Below, one piece after another: positions 7,160 through 17,253 of a DNA stretch of 58,978 bases (positions within the stretch are counted from its first letter, which is position 1; each line of letters starts with the position of its first letter). This DNA is from Gilliamella sp. Lep-s35. Its GTDB lineage: Bacteria > Pseudomonadota > Gammaproteobacteria > Enterobacterales > Orbaceae. The stretch lies in NCBI RefSeq assembly GCF_009795845.1, contig NZ_WTEX01000015.1:1-58978 (forward strand), in the 5' to 3' direction. The notes under the pieces are model-generated. The model was not told the origin of the DNA, did not search any database, and was given only the letters and a program-made list of their open reading frames with translations. Position numbers and translations under genes: made by a program.

Positions 7160-9853
7160 ATGAAAAGAATGCTAATCAATGCAACCCAGCAAGAAGAACT
7201 GCGTGTTGCGCTTGTTGATGGCCAACGCTTGTATGATTTAGATATTGAAAGCCTTGGGCATGAGCAAAAAAAAGCCAATATTTATAAAGGTAAAATTACT
7301 AAAATCAATCCAAGCCTAGAGGCTGCTTTTGTTTCTTATGGTGGCGAGCGTGATGGATTTTTGCCACTAAAAGAGATTGCAGAAAGTTATTTTCCACCTA
7401 ATATTTCAGGTCGTCGTAGTATTAAACATCTACAAGAAGGCCAAGAAGTCCTTGTTCAAATTGAAAAAGAAATCCGTGGAAAAAAAGGTGCAGCCTTAAC
7501 CACCTATATTAGTTTAGCCGGTAGCTATTTGGTGTTGATGCCAAATGATCCTCGTGCTGGAGGTGTTTCGCGTCGTATAGAAGGTGAGGAAAGAGTCGAT
7601 CTTAAACGAATTATTGATGCAATTGAAAAACCCAAAGGTATGGGCGTTATAGCTCGAACTGCTGGTGTTGGTAAAAGCCAAGAAGAGTTGCAACAAGATT
7701 TAGATGCATTAGTTAACTATTGGACAGCAATTTTAAATGAAGCTAAAAAACATCCTGCTCCAAGTTTAATTCATAAAGAAAGCGATATTATTACCCGTGC
7801 GTTCCGTGATTATTTGCGTGATGATGTGGGGGATATTTTAATTGATAATCCAAAAGTACTTGAAATTGCTAAAAAACGTTTAGCTGATTTAGGACGTGTT
7901 GAGTATGTTAGTCGTCTTAAGCTTTATGAGAGCGACGTGCCTTTATTTAATCATTTCCAAATTGAAGGACAGATTGAATCGGCATTCCAACGAGAAGTTC
8001 GTTTACCATCTGGCGGTTCAATTGTTATTGATACCACTGAAGCACTTACAGCAATTGATATCAACTCGGCTAAGTCGATTCGTGGTAGCGATATTGAAGA
8101 GACAGCCTTCAATACCAATCTTGAAGCCGCTGAAGAAATTGCACGTCAATTACGTTTGCGTGACTTAGGTGGATTGATTGTTATTGATTTTATTGATATG
8201 ACACCAATTCGTAACCAACGTGAAGTTGAAAATCGCCTAAAAGAGGCAATGAAAACCGACCGTGCACGTATTCAAACTACGCGGATTTCACGCTTTGGTC
8301 TGCTTGAAATGTCTCGCCAACGTTTAAGTCCATCTTTACGCGAAGCAACGCATCATATTTGTCCTCGCTGTCAAGGAACAGGTACTGTTCGTGATAATAA
8401 TTCATTATCTCTTTCTATTCTTCGATTAATTCAAGAAGAAGCGATGAAAGATAATACTGTGCAAATTGATGTTATCGTTCCAGTACCTATTGCGAGTTAT
8501 TTACTTAATGAAAAACGCCGTGCTATTACCAATATTGAACGGATGCATCCTGATGTGAAAATTGTGATTGCTAGTGATGAAGAGATGGAAACGCCACTCT
8601 ATAAAGTCATTCGTAAACGTGCAGGTGAAGAAACGGACGTGTTAAGTTATAATCTTCCAAAATTGATTCGTGAACTCGAAGAAGAGGAAGAAGAACAACA
8701 ATCGGTTGAAGTGATTGTTGAGCAGGCAGTATTATCAGGCCCTAAAGTTGAAGCATCTGTTGCTCCAAAAGAAAAAACAGATTCAAAAACTAAAAAATCA
8801 AAAGGTTTATTTGGTGGGTTATTAGGTAAGCTAAGTAAGTTATTTATCACAGAACAAGCAGAACCAGAAGTTAAACCTAAAACAACCAAAAGACGAGATA
8901 ATCAACGTACAAATAATCGACGTCAACGCAATAATCGAAACAATAGCGCTGCTCATACTACAAGTGTCGTTGCAACAATGGGTAATATTGACGAGGCTAA
9001 AGAACAAAGTAGAAATAATAATCGTAGATCTAAACAAAATAGTCACTCAAATACCAATTCTTCAAATTCAACAAGTAATGTAAAAGCAGATAGGTCTGCT
9101 GACGAAACACTACCACCGAAACAGCGTGAAATTAAACCAAGACGTCAACAACGAGCATTGGCTAAAAGTGTTCGTGTAAAAAATAACAATATAAGAGTAC
9201 AAGCTCAAGAAGAAAGCGTAATTATTCCTTCTTTATTATTACCAATTATTGTTTCTAAACAGACTCAAGACAGTATTGTATCTGAAACTCAACCAAAACG
9301 TCAGCGTCGTACTTCAAGGCATTTACGAATGAATGGTCAACGTAATAAACGCCGAGTTCGTAGTGTAGAGCTAAAACAGTCACCAATGCCATTAGAGTTT
9401 GCTGCAGCATCATTAGAATTAGCATTAGGTCGTGTTGTTGTTGATTACAGTCAAATAATAAATGACGATTCCAATATTAAGATACCTGCTATTCCTTCAC
9501 TTTTAGTTCCTGTTATTGTTAAAAATAAAGAGGGCGTAAATAGTCATAGCGTAAATATTGTTACCGTTGATGAAGTCTTTAATCGTTCTTTATCTGCAAA
9601 TGTTCAAAAAAACCTTAAAAATAGTGAAAAAAATAGTAATGATGCCGATTTGGGAATTAATCAATTTCAATCAATAGGTTATTCTTCATCAGCAATGGCG
9701 AAAGCTCCTGCGCCAGAATATGTGGCTTCTGATATTGGCGTAAAAACACGTGAAGAGTCAGATTATTGTTTTGAAGGTAAGGGTAATGCTGGTGGTTTAA
9801 GTGCACAAGATCATGCATATGCCGCAGCAAGTAAACCGGTGATACCGGATTAA
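7160..9853 (+). CDS. rne: Ribonuclease E
   Basis: This 897-residue endoribonuclease initiates mRNA decay and rRNA/tRNA processing and scaffolds the degradosome at the inner membrane. The start MKRMLINATQQEELRVA matches E. coli. Next come the S1 domain (about 35-125), the catalytic Asp in AIDINSAKSIRG (about 300) and another in VIDFIDM (about 343), and the zinc-link CPRCQGTG (Cys 401 and 404). KGLFGGLLGKLSKLF (about 549-563) fits the amphipathic membrane-anchoring helix. Beyond it the C-terminal half is a low-complexity Asn/Arg-rich scaffold, shorter than in E. coli (1061 residues), ending with a conserved-looking tail (GNAGGLSAQDHAYAAA) where PNPase binds in E. coli. Confidence 0.95.
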   Translation: MKRMLINATQQEELRVALVDGQRLYDLDIESLGHEQKKANIYKGKITKINPSLEAAFVSYGGERDGFLPLKEIAESYFPPNISGRRSIKHLQEGQEVLVQIEKEIRGKKGAALTTYISLAGSYLVLMPNDPRAGGVSRRIEGEERVDLKRIIDAIEKPKGMGVIARTAGVGKSQEELQQDLDALVNYWTAILNEAKKHPAPSLIHKESDIITRAFRDYLRDDVGDILIDNPKVLEIAKKRLADLGRVEYVSRLKLYESDVPLFNHFQIEGQIESAFQREVRLPSGGSIVIDTTEALTAIDINSAKSIRGSDIEETAFNTNLEAAEEIARQLRLRDLGGLIVIDFIDMTPIRNQREVENRLKEAMKTDRARIQTTRISRFGLLEMSRQRLSPSLREATHHICPRCQGTGTVRDNNSLSLSILRLIQEEAMKDNTVQIDVIVPVPIASYLLNEKRRAITNIERMHPDVKIVIASDEEMETPLYKVIRKRAGEETDVLSYNLPKLIRELEEEEEEQQSVEVIVEQAVLSGPKVEASVAPKEKTDSKTKKSKGLFGGLLGKLSKLFITEQAEPEVKPKTTKRRDNQRTNNRRQRNNRNNSAAHTTSVVATMGNIDEAKEQSRNNNRRSKQNSHSNTNSSNSTSNVKADRSADETLPPKQREIKPRRQQRALAKSVRVKNNNIRVQAQEESVIIPSLLLPIIVSKQTQDSIVSETQPKRQRRTSRHLRMNGQRNKRRVRSVELKQSPMPLEFAAASLELALGRVVVDYSQIINDDSNIKIPAIPSLLVPVIVKNKEGVNSHSVNIVTVDEVFNRSLSANVQKNLKNSEKNSNDADLGINQFQSIGYSSSAMAKAPAPEYVASDIGVKTREESDYCFEGKGNAGGLSAQDHAYAAASKPVIPD

Positions 9854-9863
9854 TCAATAAATA

Positions 9864-9905
9864 AATCAAAACACGGTGATGTCTTTATGTTATCGTGTTT
9901 TGATT
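9864..9905 (+). terminator. Hairpin terminator after rne
   Basis: The 12-bp arms AATCAAAACACG (9864-9875) and CGTGTTTTGATT (9894-9905) pair perfectly. The following tract is only moderately T-rich. It separates rne from sapB and may be leaky. Confidence 0.55.
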
Positions 9906-9938
9906 ATTTATCATCTATCATCTTAATAAAGATAAACA

Positions 9939-10874
9939 ATGATTATCTATATTTTTAAGAAAATAGTCACATTTTTATTTATTATCTGTGTGCTAGCTCA
10001 GATTAGCTTCTGTTTAGTTTATTTTACTCCTCATTCAATATCTAATTTTCATAATTTAAATTTTATTGATGCCTATAGTGCTTTTTTTGAGCAGTTGCTG
10101 CAAGGTCAATTTAGATTATTAACAGGAGAAACAGTCCTGTTTTTTCATACATTATTAGCGACATTTGAACTGTGCATTCTTGCTCTATTTGTTGCTTTAG
10201 TTGTTGGGTTACCTTTAGGGGTGTTTCTTGGACTAAGCAATATTAATTGGTTAAATAGTACGATTCGCTTAGGGGCTTTATTATTATATTCTTGTCCTAT
10301 CGTTATGCTTGTTATTATTGTGATGTATTGGTTATCACCAACTTGGCTTGTATCAATGAATTTTGATATGTCACCGTCGGTAACGGGGACTTCTTTATTG
10401 GATATTTTTATTTCAACAAAAACATCTAAATGGCAAGCACTACTTGAACAACTACATTATTTAATTTTGCCAATTATTCTTTTAGCTATTCAGCCTAGCA
10501 TTATGACTATTGAATTAATCAGTCAAAATGTAAAAAACATATCGAGACAGAATTTTATTAAAATGGCAGTTATCCGGGAACGTTCATCGTTTAAAATTTT
10601 GCGTCGGCATTTATTACCTAATTCCATTCCTGCGACTATTCCACAGCTGACATATAATACTACAACACTGTTATTCTCAACGATGGTTATTGAAATTCTA
10701 TTTAACCGAGTCGGGCTTGGACAATGGGTGATGACTGCTTATCATTACCATAATTATTTTATTATTTCTATTGCCATTTTAGCTTGTGGCACTGTTATTA
10801 GTTTATTGACGTTATTAGGCGAAATTTTGGCGATTGTGATTTATCCTTTACGCCATAAGGAATATCATGTCTAG
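9939..10874 (+). CDS. sapB: SapB, ABC transporter permease (peptide/putrescine type)
   Basis: This 311-residue inner-membrane permease of the DppB type begins MIIYIFKKIVTFLFIICVLA. It contains FCLVYFTPHS, FELCILALFVALVVGLPLGV and the EAA-like loop segment (RRHLLPNSIPATIPQL) that docks on the ATPases; about six spans are visible. E. coli SapB has 321 residues and the same landmarks. It is the first gene of sapBCDF and overlaps sapC by eight bases. The periplasmic binding protein SapA, first gene of the E. coli operon, is not here. Confidence 0.88.
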   Translation: MIIYIFKKIVTFLFIICVLAQISFCLVYFTPHSISNFHNLNFIDAYSAFFEQLLQGQFRLLTGETVLFFHTLLATFELCILALFVALVVGLPLGVFLGLSNINWLNSTIRLGALLLYSCPIVMLVIIVMYWLSPTWLVSMNFDMSPSVTGTSLLDIFISTKTSKWQALLEQLHYLILPIILLAIQPSIMTIELISQNVKNISRQNFIKMAVIRERSSFKILRRHLLPNSIPATIPQLTYNTTTLLFSTMVIEILFNRVGLGQWVMTAYHYHNYFIISIAILACGTVISLLTLLGEILAIVIYPLRHKEYHV

Positions 10875-11727
10875 GCGAGCAAGGTTACTTAAAAGTATCA
10901 ATTTATGTTTTAATCGATTGCATAGTAATTTTTACTTAATTATTGGTTTTTATGGTATGTTGGCGATTACATTTGTGGCATTGTCAACTAAGTGGTTCTT
11001 TCATGCTCATTTAGATCCGAGTTATCCTACTTTATTACCTCCTGCTTGGTGGCCTAATGGTGATATCAATCATATATTAGGGACAAATGCTAAAGGACAA
11101 GATATTTTTGGTTATTTACTCATTGGTTACCGTTCAACTATATCAATGACATTAAAAACCGTATTTTATGTGGTTGTTATTGGTGGGTTAATTAATTATT
11201 TAATGTTTTTTATTTCGTTGATACGGCCTTTTGTATTATTTATTTTTAAATTTTGTATGGTTGTGCCACCGTTACTTGGTGTGATTGTAATTAGTTTATT
11301 ATTTAAAGATGATATTACCAATATGTTATTGATTATTGGGCTATCATATACACCTCGCTTTATTTACAACATTCATCAAAGCATTATCAATGAATGGAAT
11401 AAAACTTATATTACAGCCTATAGGCTTGATGGTTTATCCTCATTTTCAATTTTAAATCATTATATTTTACCTAATATTTTACCTGTCTATTTGACCGAAA
11501 TTGTTTCGTTATTTGCTTCAATTATTTTATCTATTACCACTACAACTTTTTTAGGTTTTGCTAACGATGTTTCTCGACCTGATTTAGGTATGATGATGTT
11601 TCAAATGAAAGATATTATTGCAACTAATTACTTAGCCTTTTTATCTCCTGGAATTGCGGTGTCTGCTACAATTATTTTTGTTTATTTGTTCAATTTTGGA
11701 TTGTATGGCCGTCGAGCAGGAACTTAA
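10867..11727 (+). CDS. sapC: SapC, ABC transporter permease
   Basis: The 286-residue partner permease of the DppC type has an N-terminal span, the conserved loop [30 protein letters not shown], and an EAA-type segment near [15 protein letters not shown]. It pairs with SapB to form the channel of the Sap transporter. It ends two bases before sapD. The sequence is more diverged than the ATPases, but gene order and the LGT(N/D)xxGxD motif are decisive. Confidence 0.87.
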   Translation: MSRRARLLKSINLCFNRLHSNFYLIIGFYGMLAITFVALSTKWFFHAHLDPSYPTLLPPAWWPNGDINHILGTNAKGQDIFGYLLIGYRSTISMTLKTVFYVVVIGGLINYLMFFISLIRPFVLFIFKFCMVVPPLLGVIVISLLFKDDITNMLLIIGLSYTPRFIYNIHQSIINEWNKTYITAYRLDGLSSFSILNHYILPNILPVYLTEIVSLFASIILSITTTTFLGFANDVSRPDLGMMMFQMKDIIATNYLAFLSPGIAVSATIIFVYLFNFGLYGRRAGT

Positions 11728-11729
11728 TT

Positions 11730-12719
11730 ATGGCACTATTAGATATTCGAAATTTAACCATTGAGTTTATTACGCCAGATGGCCTTTTGCGCGCGATTGA
11801 CCGTGTTAATTTGAAATTGTCCGAAGGCGAAATTCGAGGCTTGGTTGGTGAATCAGGATCAGGAAAAAGCCTTATTGCTAAAGCTATTTTAGGCGTAACT
11901 AACCATAACTGGAAAATTTCCGCTGATCGTTTTTATTTTGATAATATTGATTTATTAAAGTTAACACCTAAACAGCGGCGAAAAGTCATTAGTGATAATA
12001 TTTCGATGATATTTCAAGAGCCACAATCTTGCTTAGATCCTTCAATGAAAATTGGCCAACAATTGATCGAGGCGATACCAAGCCGAACTTTTAAAGGGCA
12101 TTGGTGGCAAAGGTTATTTTGGCGTAAAAATCGTGCTATTGAACTGTTACATCGAGTTGGCATTAAACATCATAAGGAAATATTAAAATCTTACCCATTT
12201 GAATTGACAGAAGGTGAGTGTCAAAAAGTGATGATTGCAATTGCTCTGGCTAATCAACCAAAGCTGCTTATTGCTGATGAGCCGACAAATGCGATGGAAG
12301 CAACAACTGAAGCGCAAATCTTTAGATTGTTGGCTAGCATGAATCAAAATATGGGTACGACTATTTTGCTGATTAGCCATGATCTGCAGATGGTGACAAG
12401 GTGGACTGATCGTATTAACGTGCTGTATTGCGGGCAAACAGTTGAAGTCGCTGATAGTGAAGAGCTAATTAAATCACCTTATCATCCTTATACTCAAGCT
12501 TTAATTTATGCGATTCCAGATTTTGGTAAAGCGATGCCACATAAAAGTCCGTTAAATACTTTACCAGGAGTCATTCCGTCTCTTGAACATTTACCTATTG
12601 GCTGTCGATTAGGGCCAAGATGTCCTTATGCGCAAAAAAGATGTATTCAAGCGCCTGAGTTAATACCAATAAAAGATCACTTTGTAGCCTGTCATTTTCC
12701 ATTAAATACTGATGAGTAA
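11730..12719 (+). CDS. sapD: SapD, ABC transporter ATPase
   Basis: This 329-residue ATPase closely matches E. coli SapD. It has Walker [10 protein letters not shown]-loop [13 protein letters not shown], the atypical signature LTEGECQKV (as in E. coli instead of LSGGQ), Walker [10 protein letters not shown] and switch His in LLISHDLQM. It has the oligopeptide-transporter C-terminal extension [15 protein letters not shown]. It energises SapBC with SapF. E. coli SapD also supports Trk potassium uptake, and SapBCDF has been described as a putrescine exporter. Confidence 0.93.
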   Translation: MALLDIRNLTIEFITPDGLLRAIDRVNLKLSEGEIRGLVGESGSGKSLIAKAILGVTNHNWKISADRFYFDNIDLLKLTPKQRRKVISDNISMIFQEPQSCLDPSMKIGQQLIEAIPSRTFKGHWWQRLFWRKNRAIELLHRVGIKHHKEILKSYPFELTEGECQKVMIAIALANQPKLLIADEPTNAMEATTEAQIFRLLASMNQNMGTTILLISHDLQMVTRWTDRINVLYCGQTVEVADSEELIKSPYHPYTQALIYAIPDFGKAMPHKSPLNTLPGVIPSLEHLPIGCRLGPRCPYAQKRCIQAPELIPIKDHFVACHFPLNTDE

Positions 12720-12741
12720 CCATAAATAATAGGAATACCCA

Positions 12742-13554
12742 ATGAATCCAATATTAAAAGTGCGTAACTTATCTAAACAATTTAAAATTCCTAAAGGGCT
12801 TTTTGGTCATTTACGAATTAATGCGGTTAATCCTATCTCTTTTTCATTAAATGAGGGGAAAACACTGGCTATTATCGGACAAAATGGTTCAGGAAAATCG
12901 ACTTTAGCTAAAATGTTAGTAGGTATGATAAAACCTAATGGCGGTGATATTTGGATTGATGGTAATAAAGTTGAGTATGGCGATTATAGTCATCGTTGCC
13001 AGTTAATTCGTATGATATTTCAGCATGTAGAAAGTTCGTTTGATCCAAGATTGCGTATTGGACAATTATTAGAAATTCCATTAAAACGCCATACTCATTA
13101 TAACGTTAATGAACGTGAAAAGTTAATTAGTCGTGTATTAAAGCAAGTTGGATTATTGCCCGAACATGCTTCTTATTATCCTTCTGTGATGGCAGCAGGA
13201 CAAAAACAACGTGTAGCATTGGCAAGAGCGCTGATTTTGAAACCTAAAGTGATCATTTTAGATGAAGCTTTAGCGGCGTTAGATATTTCAATGCGCTCAC
13301 AAATTGTGAATTTGATGCTGTCATTACAAGCTGAACAAAACATTTCTTATGTTTATGTCACCCAAGATATTGGGATGATGAAACATATTAGTGATGAAAT
13401 CTTAGTTATGCACAATGGTGATCTTGTTGAATATGGTAATACAGCTGAAGTATTGGCTTCGCCGTTAAGTGATATTACTCAAAAGTTGATAAATAGCTAT
13501 TTTGGTGAGGCATTGACGGCCGATTCGTGGCGCACTGATACCAGAGCTTTTTAA
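12742..13554 (+). CDS. sapF: SapF, ABC transporter ATPase
   Basis: The 270-residue second ATPase has Walker A GQNGSGKS, Q-loop MIFQHVESSFDP, the unusual signature MAAGQKQRVALARAL, Walker B VIILDEALAALD, and a switch position carrying Gln (VYVTQDIGMM) where many ATPases have His. E. coli SapF shows the same departure from the consensus signature. It is the last gene of sapBCDF, 22 bases after sapD. Confidence 0.9.
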   Translation: MNPILKVRNLSKQFKIPKGLFGHLRINAVNPISFSLNEGKTLAIIGQNGSGKSTLAKMLVGMIKPNGGDIWIDGNKVEYGDYSHRCQLIRMIFQHVESSFDPRLRIGQLLEIPLKRHTHYNVNEREKLISRVLKQVGLLPEHASYYPSVMAAGQKQRVALARALILKPKVIILDEALAALDISMRSQIVNLMLSLQAEQNISYVYVTQDIGMMKHISDEILVMHNGDLVEYGNTAEVLASPLSDITQKLINSYFGEALTADSWRTDTRAF

Positions 13555-13677
13555 GTACTTTTTGTTTCGATAATCATCGATAATATATTTAGCTATTGTT
13601 CTGATTTTATGTTAAATATCATATCTATTATTACTCAATAAAAAATCTCGACAAATCAGTGAAAACAAATTATATTT

Positions 13678-13701
13678 AGCTATATGGATTTCTAGACGTC
13701 T
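13678..13701 (+). promoter_or_regulatory. MetJ operator (MET boxes) before metA
   Basis: AGACGTCT at 13694-13701 is a perfect MetJ half-repeat. The two 8-mers directly upstream, GGATTTCT and AGCTATAT, match at five and four positions, giving three tandem boxes as MetJ dimers require. A TAAAAT hexamer at 13714-13719 would place the boxes over the -35 region, so MetJ with S-adenosylmethionine should block polymerase. Confidence 0.8.
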
Positions 13702-13746
13702 ATTTTAGGTGTTTAAAATAACTTACCTTACTTAGGAGTTTTTGTT

Positions 13747-14679
13747 ATGCCTATTTGTATTCCTGATTCATTACCTGCTGTTGATGTGCTGCGTAATGAA
13801 AATGTTTTTGTTATGACTTCGTCTCGTGCAAATACTCAAGAAATTCGTCCACTTAAGCTTCTTTTTCTAAACTTAATGCCTAAAAAAATAGAGACAGAAA
13901 ATCAGTTTTTGCGGTTACTTTCTAACTCATCTTTACAAATTAATATTCAGTTATTACGCATTGATCAACGTGAATCAAAAAATACTCCCACCGAGCATTT
14001 AAATAGTTTTTATTGTGATTTTGATGATATTCGTGAACAAAATTTTGATGGGTTGATAATAACTGGTGCTCCTTTAGGTAAAGTTGCTTTTTCTGATGTG
14101 GTTTATTGGCCAAAATTATTTGAGATTATTTCTTGGGCTAAAGAACATGTTACATCGACAATGTTTGTTTGTTGGGCTGTTCAAGCGGCTTTAAATGTAT
14201 TGTATGATTTGCCTAAATTTACACGAGCACATAAGCTGTCGGGTGTTTATCAACATCAAATTGTTCAACCTAATGCGATTTTAACTCGTGGTTTTGATGA
14301 TAGTTTTTTAGCGCCGCATTCGCGATATGCTGACTTTCCTCTTGATAAAATTGAAAATTATACCGATTTAACTATTTTAACAAAATCTGATATCACAGGA
14401 CCTTACTTAATGGCAACGGCAGATAAACGTATGGCGTTTGTGACAGGGCATCCTGAATACGATTCATTTACATTAGCTAATGAATATTTTCGTGACTTAA
14501 AAGCCGGTATTTATCCCGATCTTCCTGAGAATTATTTTCCTGATAATAATCCTGATTTACAGCCAAAAGCAACTTGGCGTAGTCATGCTTATTTATTATT
14601 TAGTAATTGGCTTAACTATTATGTTTATCAACTAACACCATTTGATTTGACGACTCGTAATTTAACCATTGATGATTAA
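13747..14679 (+). CDS. metA: Homoserine O-succinyltransferase
   Basis: This 310-residue enzyme (E. coli 309) makes O-succinylhomoserine from homoserine and succinyl-CoA, the first committed step of methionine synthesis. The catalytic Cys142 lies in [10 protein letters not shown], and His235 and Glu237 in VTGHPEYD. The acyl-pocket segment is TGAPLGKV with Gly, as in succinyl-specific enzymes; acetyl-specific MetA homologues carry Glu here (TGAPVE). MetJ boxes lie about 50 bases upstream. It is monocistronic and convergent with dtd. Confidence 0.95.
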   Translation: MPICIPDSLPAVDVLRNENVFVMTSSRANTQEIRPLKLLFLNLMPKKIETENQFLRLLSNSSLQINIQLLRIDQRESKNTPTEHLNSFYCDFDDIREQNFDGLIITGAPLGKVAFSDVVYWPKLFEIISWAKEHVTSTMFVCWAVQAALNVLYDLPKFTRAHKLSGVYQHQIVQPNAILTRGFDDSFLAPHSRYADFPLDKIENYTDLTILTKSDITGPYLMATADKRMAFVTGHPEYDSFTLANEYFRDLKAGIYPDLPENYFPDNNPDLQPKATWRSHAYLLFSNWLNYYVYQLTPFDLTTRNLTIDD

Positions 14680-14771
14680 TCAATTAAGATAATTTGTAAG
14701 CTAGGCTGCTATGAGGCTTTAAATATTTTATAAGTTGTGACATTTATCTAAATGTGTATTTAGTTGTATGG

Positions 14772-15206
14772 TCAAACTTGCAACCAAAATGTTACAGGAC
14801 CGTCATTAACCAATGATACTTGCATGTCGGCTGCAAACTGACCAGTTTGAGTTGTTATTTTTTGTTGGCATTGTTCTACAAAAAATTGATAAAGCCTATT
14901 GGCTTCATCAGGCTTAGCGCCTTTAGTAAAGCTTGGGCGCATTCCTTTTTTAGTATCTGCAGCTAGGGTGAATTGAGAAACAACGAGTACTTCTCCATTT
15001 GCTTGACTAACATTTAAATTCATTTTTCCTTCGTTATCACTGAAAATACGATAGCCTAAGACTTTTTCGCATAAACGAATTGCTTTTTGTTCATCGTCAT
15101 CTTGTTCAACACCAAGTAAAACCAGTAACCCCTGATTGATTTGACCAATAATATTATTGTCTACGGCGACACTAGCTTTTTTCACTCGTTGGATTAAGGC
15201 GATCAT
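14772..15206 (-). CDS. dtd: D-aminoacyl-tRNA deacylase
   Basis: The 144-residue DTD (E. coli 145) hydrolyses D-amino acids, and Gly mischarged on tRNA-Ala, from tRNA. It carries both family active-site motifs: SQFTLAAD (about 78-85) and the C-terminal [11 protein letters not shown] with the cross-subunit Gly-cisPro. It starts [16 protein letters not shown] and follows yihY by seven bases, the same yihY-dtd order as in E. coli. Confidence 0.95.
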   Translation of the reverse strand: MIALIQRVKKASVAVDNNIIGQINQGLLVLLGVEQDDDEQKAIRLCEKVLGYRIFSDNEGKMNLNVSQANGEVLVVSQFTLAADTKKGMRPSFTKGAKPDEANRLYQFFVEQCQQKITTQTGQFAADMQVSLVNDGPVTFWLQV

Positions 15207-15213
15207 AAGTTTA

Positions 15214-16056
15214 TTACTCTGATAAAGGAGGATTATTAATAATGAGCTTTTTTTTTCGGTTATAGTCAGTTAACGTTGCTGCAAATTCAGCTCCGAATAA
15301 AACAATGCACCAAGAAAAGTAGATCCAAACTAACATGATAGGAATGGAGGATACTACTCCGTAAATAAGCTGATATGTCGGAAACGAAGTCACATATAAT
15401 GCAAACGTGCGTTTACCTAATTCAAATAATATTGCAGCAACAAATGCCCCAATCATCGACTCTTTTAACGGTACTGATTCAGTCGGAATAATGCTATAAA
15501 GTAACCAAAATCCAAATATAGAAATAAAAAACGGTAGGCTACTAAGCAAAATCGTATTTGTTGTTGCTGCTGAAAACCATTTTAGCGAGAATATGTATGA
15601 ACTCACTGCTACGCTTGCACCCATTAAGATAGGACCTAAGGTTAATATTGTCCAGTATATGGTTAGGTTGTACATAAAAGAGCGTTTTTTTTGGGTTTTC
15701 CAAATATGATTAAGTGTCGTATTAATCGAGTTAATAAGTAATAGTGAGGTAACAATTAAACCAATTACACCAAAAAAAGTCATCTTTTTAGTATTGGTTA
15801 TAAATTGTTCTAGATAATTTTGGATTGTATCACTAGCTGTAGGGACAAGATTGTTATAAATCATTTGCTTCAATGAATCACTAACTTCTTCAAACATAGG
15901 AAAGGCAGACAATAAAGAAAAAATAACTGTAATAAGAGGCACTAGAGCCAGTATTGTCGTATAAGCTAGCCCCGCGGCAGAGGTTGTTAAGCGATCTTGG
16001 TTTATACGATCCCATAACATTTTCATAAAGATTTGTATTTGCTTCACTGATTTCAT
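15214..16056 (-). CDS. yihY: YihY/BrkB-family inner-membrane protein
   Basis: The UPF0761/BrkB protein has about six membrane spans. The conserved signature [20 protein letters not shown] and the later [22 protein letters not shown] and [26 protein letters not shown] are clear. The function is unsettled; the family was once mistaken for RNase BN. I chose the ATG at 16056 ([13 protein letters not shown], 280 residues), which aligns with the E. coli start. An in-frame ATG at 16098 would add 14 residues and overlap ftsN by 32 bases. It is in one minus-strand run with ftsN and dtd. Confidence 0.85.
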   Translation of the reverse strand: MKSVKQIQIFMKMLWDRINQDRLTTSAAGLAYTTILALVPLITVIFSLLSAFPMFEEVSDSLKQMIYNNLVPTASDTIQNYLEQFITNTKKMTFFGVIGLIVTSLLLINSINTTLNHIWKTQKKRSFMYNLTIYWTILTLGPILMGASVAVSSYIFSLKWFSAATTNTILLSSLPFFISIFGFWLLYSIIPTESVPLKESMIGAFVAAILFELGKRTFALYVTSFPTYQLIYGVVSSIPIMLVWIYFSWCIVLFGAEFAATLTDYNRKKKLIINNPPLSE

Positions 16057-16066
16057 TGTCTTGTTT

Positions 16067-16639
16067 TTAGTTAGAAATAACACAGCTATTAATCCCATTA
16101 CTATTTAATGAGTTTAATACCTTACTTGCTTCTTCTTTACTTTCATATGGACCTACGGTGACCTTATATAGTTGTCCTGATGATATATTACCGCTAATGC
16201 CTGTCATTGCAAGCTTAGCTTTTAGTGTATCAGCATTCGATTTATCTTTGAATGCGCCACACTGCAATAGCCACTTGGTAATCGTTGGTTGTGATGAAGA
16301 GGTAGTGGCACGAGCATTATTGACAAAACTATCTAAAATTTGTTGTCTTTCTTTAGCAATTGAGTTTGATGTTGAACCGTAGTTTACATTAGGTGTTTCT
16401 AATTCTTTAAGATATGTCCAACGCTCTTGTGGCTGTTCTGGTAAAGTTATTACTGGAGGTTGGGTTTTTGCTTTTTGTTGTGCAACGCTTTTTTTAGGAG
16501 CATTATTTGTAACAAAATAGAGAATTGCGGAAAATAAAACAATCAAAATAATCGCCAAAAATACCATTAAATTAGGCTTGTTTCGTGACTTACTTTTTTT
16601 TGATTGGCTCTTCTTTCTAACATAATCACGCTGAACCAC
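16067..16639 (-). CDS. ftsN: Cell division protein FtsN (short form)
   Basis: The 190-residue bitopic membrane protein starts MVQRDYVRKKSQSKK, like FtsN, has one span (about 25-44) and the periplasmic motif PQERWTYLKELE, corresponding to the E. coli essential region (PEERWRYIKELE). It ends in a SPOR domain (about 120-190, WLLQCGAFKDKSNADTLKAKL) that binds denuded septal peptidoglycan. E. coli FtsN has 319 residues; the low-complexity linker is much shortened here. FtsN triggers septal synthesis through FtsA and FtsQLB. It lies upstream of yihY. Confidence 0.85.
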   Translation of the reverse strand: MVQRDYVRKKSQSKKSKSRNKPNLMVFLAIILIVLFSAILYFVTNNAPKKSVAQQKAKTQPPVITLPEQPQERWTYLKELETPNVNYGSTSNSIAKERQQILDSFVNNARATTSSSQPTITKWLLQCGAFKDKSNADTLKAKLAMTGISGNISSGQLYKVTVGPYESKEEASKVLNSLNSNGINSCVISN

Positions 16640-16693
16640 GATAGACTCTCTTCAATTTTATTAACATTACATAAATAGTTAGTATATAAATAA

Positions 16694-16717
16694 AAAAAGT
16701 GGTTTACACCACTTTTT
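16694..16717 (-). terminator. Rho-independent terminator of rpsT
   Basis: The arms AAAAAGTGGT (16694-16703) and ACCACTTTTT (16708-16717) flank a TTAC loop, with T/A tracts on both sides. It lies directly after rpsT and before ftsN, both on the minus strand. Confidence 0.85.
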
Positions 16718-16763
16718 ATCACTTTCTTCAACTATAATACTTAACAGTTAACAAATAAAGCTA

Positions 16764-17027
16764 TCAACCTAATGCTTTGATTTGTTTTATTAAATTTGCT
16801 TTATGACGCGCAGCTTTATTTTTATGAATTAAGCCACGAGCCGCTTGACGGTCAACAACTGTTTGCATGTCTTTGAATGCTACTTCAGCTGTTTGTTTAT
16901 CGCCAACTGCAACAGCAGCGTAAACTTTTTTGATATAAGTACGCATCATTGAACGCTTGCTAGCATTATGTTTACGGCGTTTTTCGGATTGAACAGCACG
17001 TTTTTTAGCTGATTTGATATTAGCCAA
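16764..17027 (-). CDS. rpsT: 30S ribosomal protein S20
   Basis: The 87-residue protein ([20 protein letters not shown]) is the helical 16S-rRNA-binding S20. I chose the TTG at 17027: it stands six bases after a GGGAG ribosome binding site and gives the same start as E. coli rpsT, which also uses UUG, a feature tied to its autoregulation. Another TTG at 17033 abuts the binding site and is too close. It is monocistronic, with a strong terminator. Confidence 0.93.
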   Translation of the reverse strand: MANIKSAKKRAVQSEKRRKHNASKRSMMRTYIKKVYAAVAVGDKQTAEVAFKDMQTVVDRQAARGLIHKNKAARHKANLIKQIKALG

Positions 17028-17253
17028 AGTCAACTCCCAAGTTTTAGATAAAAATTACATATTAATAAGGTGGCAGAATATGCCTGATTTTATTTCTCTT
17101 GTCAATGCTGTTGTATAAAAAATATGAGCCATCATTTTACATTTATGATAACTGTTTATTAATTAACCGATAAAGGTTATAACCTAAAAAAATTTTTTAT
17201 GTTACAATGATAAAAGTTTTTCTATATTTTATTATTTTATAAGAGGAAGTATC

